DNA of 64,000 nt, taken from contig NZ_WEZQ01000012.1 in NCBI RefSeq assembly GCF_009864005.1, forward strand, positions 1 to 64,000, given 5' to 3'. Below the pieces are notes generated by a model, which saw only the letters and a program-made list of their open reading frames with translations, did not search any database and had not been told where the DNA came from. Shown piece after piece: positions 31,641-43,023 of this stretch; the stretch's first letter is position 1, and every line of letters begins with the position of its first letter. The position numbers and the translations under genes are program-made. Origin of the DNA: Furfurilactobacillus milii (GTDB lineage: Bacteria > Bacillota > Bacilli > Lactobacillales > Lactobacillaceae).

Positions 31641-31669
31641 ATACTAATGAACGAATGGCAAAAAGACAA
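31641..31669 (-). promoter_or_regulatory. murA promoter
   Basis: TTGTCT (31664-31669) and TAGTAT (31641-31646) on the minus strand with a 17-nt spacer, about 85 nt before the murA start. The rest of 31558-31943 holds the pyrG terminator and nothing else I can see. Confidence 0.5.
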
Positions 31670-31817
31670 CACTGTTTCTGGCTTCTCAGTATATTTTTAG
31701 AAACTTTTTTATCACTGTTCAATCATTTACCAGTCAAATCGTTTAATAATTGCCTGTTTAACGGCATTTTGGTTCCACTGTTGACTTAATGAAAACATCG
31801 GGAAAAATTGTGCAAAA

Positions 31818-31860
31818 TAAAAAGTTTGTTGAGGACGTATCTGTCCATCAACAAACTTTC
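31818..31860 (-). terminator. terminator of pyrG
   Basis: A perfect 12-bp stem (AAAGTTTGTTGA with TCAACAAACTTT), followed on the minus strand by TTTTTATTTT, lies about 85 nt after the pyrG stop. Confidence 0.82.
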
Positions 31861-31943
31861 TTGAAGTGCTGCGCCTATCTGGCACTGTCAGTTTTTCCGT
31901 AATTTACATTGTCAAATCGCCTGCACTTTTAGTTACCTACTGT

Positions 31944-33557
<1,614 letters not shown>

Positions 33558-33603
33558 CTAAATAAACGCTCCTTTTGTTTTTTCGGGGAAGCCTTAAACA
33601 AAG

Positions 33604-33634
33604 AAAAAGCCCCCAATTCATCTGAATTGGGAGC
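33604..33634 (-). terminator. pyrG attenuator
   Basis: On the minus strand GCTCCCAATTC pairs with GAATTGGGGGC and is followed by TTTTTC, inside the pyrG leader about 47 nt before the start codon. The upstream arm GCUCCC can pair with G-runs made by slippage at the GGGC start site, which is the known Bacillus pyrG mechanism: at low CTP, extra Gs form an antiterminator. Application here is inference from matching parts. Confidence 0.78.
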
Positions 33635-33677
33635 AACTAAAGTCTTCATTAACGTGCCCGTCCTTCTGAACGGTGCC

Positions 33678-33714
33678 CAAAAAATATAATACCGACTTCA
33701 AGTCATAACGTCAA
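33678..33714 (-). promoter_or_regulatory. pyrG promoter with GGGC start site
   Basis: TTGACG (33709-33714) and TATTAT (33686-33691) on the minus strand, spacer 17 nt. Seven nt after the -10 the sequence reads GGGCACC, placing the first transcribed G at 33678. A GGGC start is what reiterative G addition at low CTP needs. Confidence 0.75.
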
Positions 33715-33767
33715 GGATTTTATCCGGTAATTTTATTATCAGATAAAACGACCAAGCAACGAACTAG

Positions 33768-34361
33768 TTATTCGTCGTCATCGTCGTTTTCTTCATCCTC
33801 ATCGTCATCATCATCTTCGTCATTTAATTCTGCTAATTGACCCTCGATACCATCTGGCAAGTCTTCCTCGGTATCCTGATTTTCAGTATCGTCGTCATCG
33901 CTGTCCTCATCGTTATCTTGAGTGTCAGCGCCATCAACATCATCAGAGTCTTGACCAAAGTCATCATCTTCAGGATCGTCATCATCATAATCAATAACAT
34001 CGTCGTCATCAGCAGCGTCAGCCAGGAAGGCATTAACCTTACGACGTTTCTTGCGCTTTGGCTGATCCTCGTCTTCTTCACCATTAATAGTGGCTTCATC
34101 AATGGAGTCAAACGGGTACCAGGTACGGAGTCCCCATGTATTGTCACCAAGTGAAATGAAACTACCGTCGACATTTAGGTCCGTATAGAATTGTGCAAAA
34201 CGATCACGAATTTCTTCGTCACTTTTGCCCAAGTACTGTTGTACCTGGTTGGTTAAATCGGCAAAGCCCATGGCTTCCCCATGTTGTGAGAGAATTGCGT
34301 GCGCAACCTCAATCATCGACAATTCTTTCTTATTTTGACCTTCGAAAATTTTAAGTTCCAA
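33768..34361 (-). CDS. rpoE: RNA polymerase delta subunit
   Basis: About 197 residues. The N-terminal globular HARE-type domain ([19 protein letters not shown] to [13 protein letters not shown]) binds RNA polymerase; the C-terminal ~100 residues are almost wholly Asp/Glu, the disordered acidic tail that displaces nucleic acid. A KRKKRRK basic patch sits between them, as in Bacillus delta. I choose a TTG start at 34361 giving ELKIFEGQ, aligned with other delta proteins; the open frame upstream to 34391 has no ribosome site. It precedes pyrG as in most Firmicutes. Confidence 0.95.
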   Translation of the reverse strand: MELKIFEGQNKKELSMIEVAHAILSQHGEAMGFADLTNQVQQYLGKSDEEIRDRFAQFYTDLNVDGSFISLGDNTWGLRTWYPFDSIDEATINGEEDEDQPKRKKRRKVNAFLADAADDDDVIDYDDDDPEDDDFGQDSDDVDGADTQDNDEDSDDDDTENQDTEEDLPDGIEGQLAELNDEDDDDDEDEENDDDDE

Positions 34362-34405
34362 AATCAGGCCCGTCCTTTCGAGAGTGTACATCTTATCATA
34401 AGGTC

Positions 34406-34837
34406 TTAAGCTGTAAAATGCAATCTAATTTGATAATCACCGATTAATTGTTCGCCAGCCAACAACTGGTAATCAATGGCAATCCGTCCTGCCGACAAAT
34501 CATCGCTCAACCGTACACTGAGATCAGTTGTCGCAACTTCAACGGCCATAATGCCATAAGGCGTCCGATACTGTGTCGTCACTGCCTTTCCAGTAAGAAA
34601 GTGAAACTTTAAACCATTTTCACCAGAACGCGTCAAGACTACATCATCTTGACCATTCAGCTTAAACGTGACCGGTGTAGACTGACCATTATCATCTTCG
34701 ACATAACGTAAATAAATGTTGTCATTCACAATCACCAAGCGGCCTGGCAAATCAAAATCAAATTGCTCCGTGTCATCATCTTGCGTAATATTGGTCAATA
34801 AATGAACGGTGACAGCCTGTTCAAATTGTTGTGCCAC
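34406..34837 (-). CDS. DUF1934 (YwiB-like) beta-barrel protein
   Basis: A 143-residue small protein predicted to form a calycin-like barrel. The patterns [25 protein letters not shown] and [12 protein letters not shown] are those of the DUF1934/YwiB family. The start is GTG with AGGAGG upstream. It lies directly before rpoE, the conserved context. Its function is unknown. Confidence 0.85.
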   Translation of the reverse strand: MAQQFEQAVTVHLLTNITQDDDTEQFDFDLPGRLVIVNDNIYLRYVEDDNGQSTPVTFKLNGQDDVVLTRSGENGLKFHFLTGKAVTTQYRTPYGIMAVEVATTDLSVRLSDDLSAGRIAIDYQLLAGEQLIGDYQIRLHFTA

Positions 34838-35003
34838 AAATCTACCTCCTAGTGTTATTTGAAATTTTCTTCAAACCGCAATGAATATCAGTAAGAAATT
34901 ATAACGCTTTTTAGATAAATTACCATTAATGAAACCTTGGTCTCTTTCATTTTGAAAATAAACCGCAATGTCTTTCAATAATGCAGACCCCAGCGCGATT
35001 CGG

Positions 35004-35009
35004 TATAAT
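35004..35009 (+). promoter_or_regulatory. likely -10 of the LipL-HD-HAD operon
   Basis: TATAAT at 35004-35009 in the 300-nt gap between the divergent DUF1934 and LipL genes; the -35 region is poor. It lies about 130 nt before the first gene. Nothing else stands out in 34838-35139. Confidence 0.4.
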
Positions 35010-35139
35010 GAAAGCAGTTGCTTTTAGCTATTTTTATAAATGAGATCGATATAGATAATAAATTAGCAAACGGACTCACTAATATGAACCCATTCACTTC
35101 GTTTGCCATCCACAAAACGTTAAGAAATCAGGTGATTAC

Positions 35140-35964
35140 ATGATTGACGCACTTGCTCTTGCGCCGACAACAATGTTACTGTCGCAGCATTTCAAACAAG
35201 CTGACGGCTTAGCGACATTTTCAAACATGAATGCGCTGCTTAGTCTTATTGAACATGAGAATCAGCCCTTGCTCCACTTTTGGTTGCTGGATAACACGGT
35301 GATCATGGGGCTTCGCGATGCTGATGTACCTCATCTGTCTGCCGCTCACAAAGTGCTCACAGATCACGGATACAGTGGCTTTATTCGCAACTCAGGTGGG
35401 TTAGCTGTGGTAGCTGACGCCGGCGTTCTCAATATCAGCCTCTTTTTCCCACCCAGTTTAGTCAAACTGGGTGTCGATGATGCCTATGAGCAAATGAAGT
35501 TGCTTGTTGACCGGGCGTTTCCTGAACTTCCTATTGATGCCGGCGAAGTTGCTCGGTCCTACTGTCCAGGCACTTACGACCTGAGCGTAAATGGTCATAA
35601 GATTGCTGGCATGTCTCAACGCCGTCGAAATGGTGGCACCGTCATTATGTTATATCTAAGCGTGAATGGTAACCAAAATGCCCGCGCTCAATTAATTCAC
35701 GATTTCTACACCGTGGGGTTGGGTCACGAAGAAAATAAGTGGGATTTCCCTGATGTCGATCCTGGCACCATGATGAACGTTGGCGACTTGTTGCCACAAT
35801 CGTTAACTATTGAAGCAGCCCGTCAGCGCTTTATTGACGCGGCACAGCAAAGTGGCACGCATCTTGCCAAACAACATTTGGCGACACTCATGCAAGAACC
35901 CGAATTTGGTGCTCACTTAGACTTTGAAGCCAAGCGGCTAAGTCAGCATCAACCGAGTTTTTGA
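35140..35964 (+). CDS. LipL-like octanoyl/lipoyl transferase (BPL/LplA fold)
   Basis: A 274-residue cofactor-transferase of the biotin/lipoate ligase fold. FIRNSGGLAVV is the substrate-binding loop. SYCPGTYDLSVNGHKIAGMSQRR contains a Cys at the place of the catalytic Cys of Bacillus LipL (octanoyl-GcvH to E2 amidotransferase), which distinguishes it from ATP-using LplA. Bacillus lipL (ywfL) also lies near an HD gene of the YwfO type, as here. Whether GcvH exists in this organism is not visible. Confidence 0.8.
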   Translation: MIDALALAPTTMLLSQHFKQADGLATFSNMNALLSLIEHENQPLLHFWLLDNTVIMGLRDADVPHLSAAHKVLTDHGYSGFIRNSGGLAVVADAGVLNISLFFPPSLVKLGVDDAYEQMKLLVDRAFPELPIDAGEVARSYCPGTYDLSVNGHKIAGMSQRRRNGGTVIMLYLSVNGNQNARAQLIHDFYTVGLGHEENKWDFPDVDPGTMMNVGDLLPQSLTIEAARQRFIDAAQQSGTHLAKQHLATLMQEPEFGAHLDFEAKRLSQHQPSF

Positions 35965-36026
35965 ATCTACCGCCAATATCATGAAAAAATTGGACAGTGA
36001 CCGTCACATATTTCAAGGAGGATTTA

Positions 36027-37400
36027 ATGGATTATCGTCATCAGTTATTACCACGTGAAAAAGTATTCCGCGATCCCGTTCACAATTATATCGCCGTTTC
36101 TTACCAGGTCATTTTGGATTTGATTGACACTAAAGAATTTCAGCGTTTGCGACGCGTCAAACAACTGGGTGTGACCGAAGAAGTTTTTCACGGGGCAGAA
36201 CACAGTCGCTTTGGGCATTCCTTAGGCGTATACGAAATTGCGCGGCGAATCTGTGATAACTTTGAGCATGATTATCCGTCGCAAACACCTGGAGACGGCC
36301 TGTGGGACGACCATGAGCGACTCGTTACGCTATGTGCGGCACTCCTGCACGATATTGGGCATGGTGCTTACTCACATACGTTTGAACACATTTTTCACAC
36401 GGACCATGAAGCAATTACTGCACAAATTCTGACTTCCCCCACTACAGAGGTCAACGCTGTGCTCAAACGGGTGTCACCAGAATTTCCACAACAGGTTGCC
36501 AGCGTCATTCAACATACGTATCCTAACCCGCAAGTTGTTCAGATCATTTCCAGTCAATTGGACGCAGACCGAATGGATTATCTGTTACGTGACGCCTACT
36601 ATACCGGTGCTGACTACGGTCGTTTCGACCTCACTCGTGTACTGCGTGTAATGCGACCCTACAAGGATGGGATTGCGTTTGATATTGACGGCATGCACGC
36701 TGTCGAAGATTACATTCTCAGCCGTTTTCAAATGTATCAACAAGTATACTTCCACCCTGTCTCCCGTGCCATGGAAGTCATTTTGGATCATCTTTTGTTA
36801 CGTGCTAAGGACCGTTATGACAACCAGCCAGTCCGTGAAGACGGATTTCGTCCCTTACTGCTAGAACCATTCTTTAACCACGATTGGACACTAGCTGACT
36901 ACTTAAAGTTAGATGATGGCGTACTTAACACTTACTTCCTACACTGGGCTGACAGTGACGACGCCGTGTTGTCGGACTTAGCCAATCGTTTCCTAAATCG
37001 GCGGCCCTTTAAATCTGTGGAATATACGAGTGAAACGGAAGATTTGTTGACGATTCTACGCGCCAAAATTGAAACAGCCGGCTATAACATCAAGTACTAC
37101 ACTGCCACAAACGACAGTTACGATCTGCCATACAATGCAAACAGTCGCCAGACTCGCAAACCAGCTGCCGAAATTCAGTTGATGAAAAGTGACGGCTCTA
37201 CCATTGAGCTATCCTCACTGAGCCCCTTAGTCGCCGCCATTACTGGGCGTGAATTAGGTGATCAGCGGTTCTTCTTCCCTCGGGAAATGTTAACCAAGAA
37301 CGCAGAAAATGACTTATTTAGCCCAATTTATATTGAATTTCAAAATTACATTCACAATGACCAACTTATTCACCCTCAAGGAGAATCCCATGACAATTAA
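36027..37400 (+). CDS. HD-domain phosphohydrolase (YwfO/dGTPase-like)
   Basis: A 457-residue metal-dependent HD hydrolase. The motif set is complete: [17 protein letters not shown] (H), [17 protein letters not shown] (HD) and [15 protein letters not shown] (D). Similar to YwfO and SAMHD1-type dNTP triphosphohydrolases; the substrate is not certain. ATG at 36027 follows AAGGAGG; an upstream in-frame start at 35997 is not supported. It overlaps the next gene by 11 nt. Confidence 0.9.
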   Translation: MDYRHQLLPREKVFRDPVHNYIAVSYQVILDLIDTKEFQRLRRVKQLGVTEEVFHGAEHSRFGHSLGVYEIARRICDNFEHDYPSQTPGDGLWDDHERLVTLCAALLHDIGHGAYSHTFEHIFHTDHEAITAQILTSPTTEVNAVLKRVSPEFPQQVASVIQHTYPNPQVVQIISSQLDADRMDYLLRDAYYTGADYGRFDLTRVLRVMRPYKDGIAFDIDGMHAVEDYILSRFQMYQQVYFHPVSRAMEVILDHLLLRAKDRYDNQPVREDGFRPLLLEPFFNHDWTLADYLKLDDGVLNTYFLHWADSDDAVLSDLANRFLNRRPFKSVEYTSETEDLLTILRAKIETAGYNIKYYTATNDSYDLPYNANSRQTRKPAAEIQLMKSDGSTIELSSLSPLVAAITGRELGDQRFFFPREMLTKNAENDLFSPIYIEFQNYIHNDQLIHPQGESHDN

Positions 37401-38199
37401 AATGATTGCCATCGACATTGATGGCACGTTACTAAATGAAAAAAGTTCACTGAACCCTGCCACAATCAAAGCCGTTCAGGCGGCTCGTGATGCCGGTATC
37501 AAAGTTGTCCTATGTACCGGCCGCCCACTGACCGGTGTTCAAGATTACTTGGACCAACTTGGGCTCAGTGGTGACGAACAGTACGTCATTACTTTCAACG
37601 GCGCATTAGCACAAACAATCAGTGGCCAAATTCTCGTTCGCCACACGTTGAATTACGATCAGTACCGTCAGTTACAAACTCTAAGTGAAACGCTTGAAAC
37701 GCACTTTCACGTAGAAACCGAATCACACATTTATACGGCTAACAAAGACATCAGTCCTTACACCATCGGCGAAGCCTTCTTAGTAAAAATGCCGATCCGT
37801 TACCGTGCCGTTGAAGAAATGCCAACTGACATCACATTATCTAAGGCAATGTTCATCGACGACCCAAAGATTATCAGTAGCGCGGTTGAAAAACTGCCTG
37901 ACGATGTCAAACAAGACTTTTACTTTGTCCGTAGTGAACCCTATTTTCTTGAAGCCATGAACAAAGCGGCTTCTAAAGGCAACGCAATCACTGGATTAGC
38001 AAGTGATTTGGGCTTTTCAATGGACGAAGTTATGGCTTTGGGCGACCAAGGCAACGACCTTTCCATGATCAAGGCTGCTGGTTGGGGTGTTGCAATGGGT
38101 AACGCCATCGACGAAGTTAAGGAAGCTGCTCAGGCTGTTACACTAACCAACAAAGAAGACGGTGTCGCCGCCGCAATCAACAAATACGCACTAAATTAA
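37390..38199 (+). CDS. Cof-type HAD phosphatase (YidA-like)
   Basis: About 269 residues. HAD motif I is [11 protein letters not shown], motif II LCTGRPL, and motif [12 protein letters not shown]; the C2-type cap lies between. Such enzymes dephosphorylate sugar phosphates, FMN or PLP; the exact substrate is unknown. ATG follows AAGGAGAATCCC and lies inside the end of the HD gene (11-nt overlap), so translation is coupled. The longer reading from 37309 overlaps far into the HD gene and is rejected. Confidence 0.92.
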   Translation: MTIKMIAIDIDGTLLNEKSSLNPATIKAVQAARDAGIKVVLCTGRPLTGVQDYLDQLGLSGDEQYVITFNGALAQTISGQILVRHTLNYDQYRQLQTLSETLETHFHVETESHIYTANKDISPYTIGEAFLVKMPIRYRAVEEMPTDITLSKAMFIDDPKIISSAVEKLPDDVKQDFYFVRSEPYFLEAMNKAASKGNAITGLASDLGFSMDEVMALGDQGNDLSMIKAAGWGVAMGNAIDEVKEAAQAVTLTNKEDGVAAAINKYALN

Positions 38200-38230
38200 T
38201 CAGAACAATTTAATCTAAACTGTTTCAAAC

Positions 38231-38280
38231 ACAAAACGCACTGTAATTCCTCGATAAACTTGGAATGCAGTGCGTTTTGT
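38231..38280 (+). terminator. terminator of the HAD phosphatase operon
   Basis: ACAAAACGCACTG and CAGTGCGTTTTGT enclose a second AATTCC/GGAAT stem; T-rich right side. It lies 32 nt after the stop and directly before element 3. Confidence 0.85.
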
Positions 38281-38288
38281 TATGTCTG

Positions 38289-38729
38289 TACCGTTCCGTG
38301 GGACCAGAAACGCCGTTCCGCGGGACCGTTCTCAGCCTCCTAAAACCCGGAGTCTTTAACCTTGATTATGAGCCGAAAAAACCGTCTCATAAGTCATCCC
38401 GCAACACTAAGCGGCCAAATTCATGCCGCTAAATGTTGCCGACACGAAACTCTGTTTCTGGTCCGCTCCACTCTTCTCACAATTAGTCTTTGGCTCGCAG
38501 TCAAGCTACTGTCCTGTCAAAAATGTTGCCACAATAGCAACTGGAAGGCGTCAACAGTGATACCGAGCCGTGAAGGTAACGTTAATTCGAGTGGTTTTCT
38601 CGAATTTAGGTTACGGACGGTCCGTAAAGACTCGGCTCCTCACGAGGCTTTGCGGCGAGGTGAAAGACTCCGAACTTGGGAGGCTTGAACCGGTCCCATG
38701 GTGAGCGTGTCACTGTTGACAACTGAAAG
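38289..38729. repeat. structured inverted-arm element, copy 3
   Basis: Left arm about 38289-38470, right arm about 38538-38729, centre only about 67 bp. Right arm P1 is 11 bp perfect: GTCAACAGTGA (38550-38560) with TCACTGTTGAC (38710-38720). Its P2 base pairs GTAAC (38576-38580) with GTTAC (38610-38614), against GTGATGT/ACATCAC in copy 1. Left arm P1 is 11 bp perfect: GGACCAGAAAC (38301-38311) with GTTTCTGGTCC (38454-38464); P2 pairs 38401-38415 with 38425-38439. The left arm is the variant type. A partial repeat of CCGTTCCGYGGGACC lies at its outer edge. It sits between convergent genes. Confidence 0.85.
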
Positions 38730-38763
38730 CACACAGCCACGAAAGATTGCTAAAGTGGACCGC

Positions 38764-39132
38764 TCAGAGCGTGACTACAACAGCGATGATAATGAGAATG
38801 GCACCGTCGATCCAGAGCCACCGATTCCAATCTGAAAAACGCAGTGGCTCGTTCTTTTTAACGGCAATATCCCGCGTGTTCATCTTAGACTCGGGCTCCT
38901 TATCCGCCTTTTCCTTATACGTTTGTTTACGGCGTCTGCGAAATCCGGCAAACAGATGTGCATGGCTCAATTGCATCACCACACCAATAACAATCAGCGC
39001 CAACCCAATCATAAAAAATATATCAGACAGTTTAACTAATGAAACGCCACTAGTCCATGCAATACCACCGATAATGGCACAGACGATTAAGCCAATCGCT
39101 GACCAGGCGGCAGGTCGTTGTTTTTGTCGCAT
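38764..39132 (-). CDS. small membrane protein, DUF3899-like
   Basis: A 122-residue protein with three hydrophobic segments: two near the N-terminus (GLIVCAIIGGIAWTSG and DIFFMIGLALIVIGVVMQLS) and one at the C-terminus (LWIDGAILIIIAVVVTL), separated by a Lys/Arg/Glu-rich loop. The DIFF-IGL-VIGVVMQ pattern reminds me of DUF3899, but I am not sure. The function is unknown. It lies just beyond element 3. Confidence 0.6.
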   Translation of the reverse strand: MRQKQRPAAWSAIGLIVCAIIGGIAWTSGVSLVKLSDIFFMIGLALIVIGVVMQLSHAHLFAGFRRRRKQTYKEKADKEPESKMNTRDIAVKKNEPLRFSDWNRWLWIDGAILIIIAVVVTL

Positions 39133-39176
39133 CCTTTTTTCTCCAAACTAATCTTTGTGATAAATTCTGTTGTAAC

Positions 39177-39204
39177 TAAAAATACCGCAAATATCTGCGG
39201 TATT
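39177..39204 (-). terminator. terminator of the lipoprotein gene
   Basis: AATACCGCA pairs with TGCGGTATT around a short loop, with TTTTTAG on the minus strand, 28 nt after the stop. Confidence 0.8.
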
Positions 39205-39232
39205 AAAGTCCAAATTATATTTTAGCCAGTCA

Positions 39233-40186
39233 CTAATGGTTTGACTGCGTCGTTGAAGTACTGCTGTCAGTTGTTGGTGTGTTAACCGTGTTAGCCCCAC
39301 CATTGCCAGCATCGGCTCCAGAAAAGACGGTTGTTACTTCTTTGTTTGCTGGTGTGTAAGTGTAAACACCGGAAAGATTGCTGATGTTTGCATCAGGAGC
39401 TTGGGTTCGAACGTCGATTTGGTAGGTGCCATTCCCGTTATTAATAACGGTGTATTGACGACTGCCGTTTGTCTCGTTGTAACCCATCTGGCTTCTAAAG
39501 TTTGACAGAACCCCGTTCGTGGAGGTCGCAGTTGTGGTGCTCCCCTTCGTCGTGCTGTTACTGTTCGAGACGGGCTGTTGCGTTGCTTCGCTGCTTGTCT
39601 TCGATACCGAAGAAACGCTACTCTGTTCGTTTACATTACCTGCAACTTGACTAACTTGTTGGCTATTAGCTCCACGATTGTTGTCTTGTTGGCGGCTCGT
39701 AGCAACAGTGCCTGAAGCAACTTTGCTCAAACTGGTTTGAGTTGCGTTACCCTTAACAGGGCTACTCTGTGACGAACTGCTCTGAACGGAACCGCTTTGA
39801 ACTGAGCTACCCTGAATTGAATTTTCTTGAACAGAACTACTTTGAACGCTACTAGTCTGCGCCGAACTCGTCGATGCGGTGCTTACATTAGATGATGTCG
39901 TGTCCGAATCAGAAACAGCACTAGTCTCGGAAGCGGATGAACTTGTCCCCGTTACGGCTAATGAAGACTGATCACTAGAAAAACTGGTTGTAGCAGGTGC
40001 GACCGTTGTGACATTCGACGTCCGTGTAGGAATCTTTACGTCGCTCTTACGGCTGCTACGAACACTATCTGAATGATGCCCCTCGCTGACTGTCGTCGCA
40101 GAAGTACTTGCACAAGCAGTCAACAGAACCGTACTGACCAAAATTACACTACCTGTCATCATTTTCTTAAATGTTTGAATGCTCAT
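39233..40186 (-). CDS. Ser/Thr-rich cell-surface lipoprotein, function unknown
   Basis: About 317 residues. The signal peptide ends in the lipobox LLTAC (SVILVSTVLLTAC), so the mature protein should be a lipid-anchored surface protein. Residues ~60-220 are a low-complexity Ser/Thr/Gln stretch with imperfect SVQSS-type repeats, probably an extended stalk. The last ~90 residues (LSNFRSQMGYNETNGSRQYT, GTYQIDVRTQAPD) form a small globular domain I do not recognise. ATG at 40186 has GGGGG upstream; an earlier reading to 40216 would spoil the signal peptide. Confidence 0.82.
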   Translation of the reverse strand: MSIQTFKKMMTGSVILVSTVLLTACASTSATTVSEGHHSDSVRSSRKSDVKIPTRTSNVTTVAPATTSFSSDQSSLAVTGTSSSASETSAVSDSDTTSSNVSTASTSSAQTSSVQSSSVQENSIQGSSVQSGSVQSSSSQSSPVKGNATQTSLSKVASGTVATSRQQDNNRGANSQQVSQVAGNVNEQSSVSSVSKTSSEATQQPVSNSNSTTKGSTTTATSTNGVLSNFRSQMGYNETNGSRQYTVINNGNGTYQIDVRTQAPDANISNLSGVYTYTPANKEVTTVFSGADAGNGGANTVNTPTTDSSTSTTQSNH

Positions 40187-40432
40187 TTTATGTACCCCCG
40201 CTCTGACACGTTTCAAATCTCCTGTGCCTTTTGATACTTAAATTATATCACTTGTAACAAAAATTACGTGATTATGTCATTATTGTTACATATCGAAAGA
40301 AAAGCTTAATAACTTCAACGTTTTATGATACAGACGGTGAAATAATGGGATTGGAACATAGCAACTCGGTTTAACGCTTGGTAAAAGTACCGCAACCGCG
40401 AGCCAGAACGCTGCCTTTTACCCGTCCAACAC

Positions 40433-40472
40433 AAAAACGACGTTCATGGAAAAGACCATGAACGTCGTTTTT
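40433..40472 (-). terminator. terminator of prs
   Basis: A 17-bp perfect stem (AAAAACGACGTTCATGG with its complement) around AAAAGA-type loop, with T run on both strands. It lies 80 nt after the prs stop and upstream of the lipoprotein gene. Confidence 0.88.
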
Positions 40473-40551
40473 ACCTGAGCAAGTCACCCTGTTACATCTT
40501 GCTCTCGTTTATTCGAAGCTAATTAAATTAGACTATTTAACTAATCGAAAA

Positions 40552-41538
40552 TCAGTTGTTACGGCCATCCCGGTGAAAACGGGTCCGGAACAACGGGCTA
40601 ACAGCCTTGTTTTCATTGATCCGGCGAATTGCATCCCCAACCAGTGGCGCAATGGACACCTGAACTAACTTGTCGAAATGCTTCTCTTCTGGCAAGTTAA
40701 TTGAGTCGGTCACAACTACCTGTTTAAATGGTGATGCTTTCAAACGGTCAACAGCTGGGCCAGACAACACAGCGTGTGAACAACAAGCATAAACTTCTTC
40801 CGCACCCGCATCCATTAACGCCTTGGCACCCAAAGTAATTGTGCCGGCCGTATCAATCATGTCATCGATCATGATACATTTCTTACCCTTAACGTCACCA
40901 ATAATGTTCATAATTTCAGCCACGTTGGCACGAGGACGACGTTTGTCAATGATTGCAATCGGCGCTTTAAGGAACTCTGCCAAAGCACGCGCACGCGTCA
41001 CCCCACCGTGATCTGGTGAAACCACCACGGCATGTTCAGCAATGTGATTCGTAATAAAGTAGTCAGCTAACAATGGTGCGGCCATCATGTGATCAACCGG
41101 AATATCAAAGAATCCCTGAATTTGAGCAGCATGCAAATCTAATGCCAGTAGCCGGGTCGCACCAGCTTTTTCAAGCATATCTGCGACCAGCTTAGCGGTG
41201 ATAGGTTCACGTGAACGGGCCTTGCGATCCTGACGAGCGTAACCGTAGTAAGGAACAACTAGGTTGATTGTATTAGCGCTGGCACGACGTAGCGCATCGA
41301 TCATAATCAACAATTCCATCAAATTATCGTTAACGGGCGCTGATGTGGACTGAATCAAATAAACGTTGTCCCCACGCACACTTTCTTCGATATTAATGCG
41401 AATTTCACCATCACTGAAACGATCCACAGAAGTTTTACCTAATTCAACACCAACTTCATTAGCAATTTTTTCTGCCAATGGTCGGTTTGAATTCAGGGCA
41501 AAAATCTTCAATTTGGGGTCAAAATATTGAGTTGACAT
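40552..41538 (-). CDS. prs: ribose-phosphate pyrophosphokinase
   Basis: A 328-residue enzyme making PRPP for nucleotide, His and Trp synthesis. [14 protein letters not shown], the flexible DGEIRINI loop, [23 protein letters not shown] and the PRPP loop [14 protein letters not shown] are all present. It follows glmU and purR as in Bacillus (purR...glmU-prs). ATG follows GGAGGGAAC. Confidence 0.98.
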   Translation of the reverse strand: MSTQYFDPKLKIFALNSNRPLAEKIANEVGVELGKTSVDRFSDGEIRINIEESVRGDNVYLIQSTSAPVNDNLMELLIMIDALRRASANTINLVVPYYGYARQDRKARSREPITAKLVADMLEKAGATRLLALDLHAAQIQGFFDIPVDHMMAAPLLADYFITNHIAEHAVVVSPDHGGVTRARALAEFLKAPIAIIDKRRPRANVAEIMNIIGDVKGKKCIMIDDMIDTAGTITLGAKALMDAGAEEVYACCSHAVLSGPAVDRLKASPFKQVVVTDSINLPEEKHFDKLVQVSIAPLVGDAIRRINENKAVSPLFRTRFHRDGRNN

Positions 41539-41628
41539 GTTCCCTCCACAAAGGATAATTATATTTTTTCATACTCATCTGTTTAGCTTAATGGTACTCA
41601 TTAACGGTCATTGACGCAACTATCTGCA

Positions 41629-43011
41629 CTATTTGTCTTCCGGTTTGTGAGGTAACTTTGACCAGTAATCTGGTTTATTGGTTTGACGCTCACGAGCGAT
41701 TGCCATGTCATGCCGCGCAACATCTTTTGTAATCGTTGAACCAGCAGCAATGAATGAGTGATCTGCGACGTTTAACGGCGCAACCAAATTGGAATTACTA
41801 CCAATGAAGCTGTGGTCGCCCACAATGGATTCGTGTTTACCAACACCATCATAGTTGACAAATACAACCCCACAACCGACATTAATATCCGTGCCTAACT
41901 GCGCATTCCCAACGTATGTCAAATGACCCACTTTAGTCCGTGCACCAATAGTCGCTTTCTTAATCTCAACAAAGTTGCCCAGATGAACGTTTTCACCAAT
42001 ATGAGCATCTGGCCGCAAGTGACTCATTGGACCAATATCAGAGCCATCAGCCATGTCACTATCTTCAATGAATGAAGAGGTAACCGTGACACCATCGTGA
42101 ATCACACTATTACGAATTTCGGAATTGGCACCAATCACGCAATCCTCGCCAATGACCGTGTGCCCCTTTAACTGAACATTCGGTTCAATAATAGTGTCAG
42201 CACCAATCTTAACGTCCACATCAACATACGTGTGATCTGGATCGATAAAGGTCACACCATTTGCCATATGTTCGTCATTGATGCGGCGTTGCATAACTTT
42301 TGTCGCGGTTGCCAAAGCTTTGCGGTCATTAACACCCATTGATTCACTGAAATCGCTCATGCGGTATGCGCCGACTCGTTGACCAGCTGCCTTTAAGATT
42401 TCGATGACATCAGTTAGATAATACTCACCTTGTGCATTGTCATTTTTAACTTGGTGAAGTGCATTAAATAAGGCCTTGTTGTCAAAAACATACACACCAG
42501 TATTAATTTCATTAACAGCCTGTTCTTCTGATGTAGCGTCCTTTTGTTCCACAATCTTTTCTACAAGCCCAATATCATTACGAATAATCCGACCGTAACC
42601 AGTCGGGTTAGGCGCAATCGATGTCAGAATCGTACCGACATCGCCCTTAGCTTCGTGATAATCAAACAGTTTTTGCAGCGTTTCAGCCCGAAACAACGGT
42701 GTATCACCACTGACAATCAGTGTGACACCATCGACATCGCCTAGTAACGGTTCTGTTTGTAACACGGCATGGCCAGTACCCAATTGTTCTTTCTGCATTG
42801 CGTATTGTGTGCGGTCACCCAATTGTTTGCGAACATCATCAGCCCCATAGCCAACAATCGTCACGATCCGGTCCATGTTTGTCGACTCAACCTGAGTCAA
42901 CACGTGATCGACCATTGTTTTACCACACACGCGGTGCAAAACCTTGTATAGCTTCGATTTCATGCGGGTTCCTTTACCAGCCGCAAGAATAATGGTATTT
43001 CTCGAACTCAT
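41629..43011 (-). CDS. glmU: bifunctional GlcN-1-P acetyltransferase / GlcNAc-1-P uridyltransferase
   Basis: A 460-residue enzyme making UDP-GlcNAc for peptidoglycan. N-terminal nucleotidyltransferase: [20 protein letters not shown] and VSGDTPLF. C-terminal left-handed beta-helix of hexapeptide repeats ([20 protein letters not shown] and following) with the acetyltransferase region [12 protein letters not shown]. The start is 13 nt after purR, so they are one operon. Confidence 0.98.
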   Translation of the reverse strand: MSSRNTIILAAGKGTRMKSKLYKVLHRVCGKTMVDHVLTQVESTNMDRIVTIVGYGADDVRKQLGDRTQYAMQKEQLGTGHAVLQTEPLLGDVDGVTLIVSGDTPLFRAETLQKLFDYHEAKGDVGTILTSIAPNPTGYGRIIRNDIGLVEKIVEQKDATSEEQAVNEINTGVYVFDNKALFNALHQVKNDNAQGEYYLTDVIEILKAAGQRVGAYRMSDFSESMGVNDRKALATATKVMQRRINDEHMANGVTFIDPDHTYVDVDVKIGADTIIEPNVQLKGHTVIGEDCVIGANSEIRNSVIHDGVTVTSSFIEDSDMADGSDIGPMSHLRPDAHIGENVHLGNFVEIKKATIGARTKVGHLTYVGNAQLGTDINVGCGVVFVNYDGVGKHESIVGDHSFIGSNSNLVAPLNVADHSFIAAGSTITKDVARHDMAIARERQTNKPDYWSKLPHKPEDK

Positions 43012-43023
43012 TTAAAAACTTAC

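Noticed and set aside
33833-34174. 113- and 105-residue ORFs over the rpoE tail
   Set aside because: Frame shadows of the Asp/Glu codon run.
38362-38688. 108-residue ORF on the plus strand
   Set aside because: Spans both arms of element 3; equivalent frames are not kept open in the other copies.
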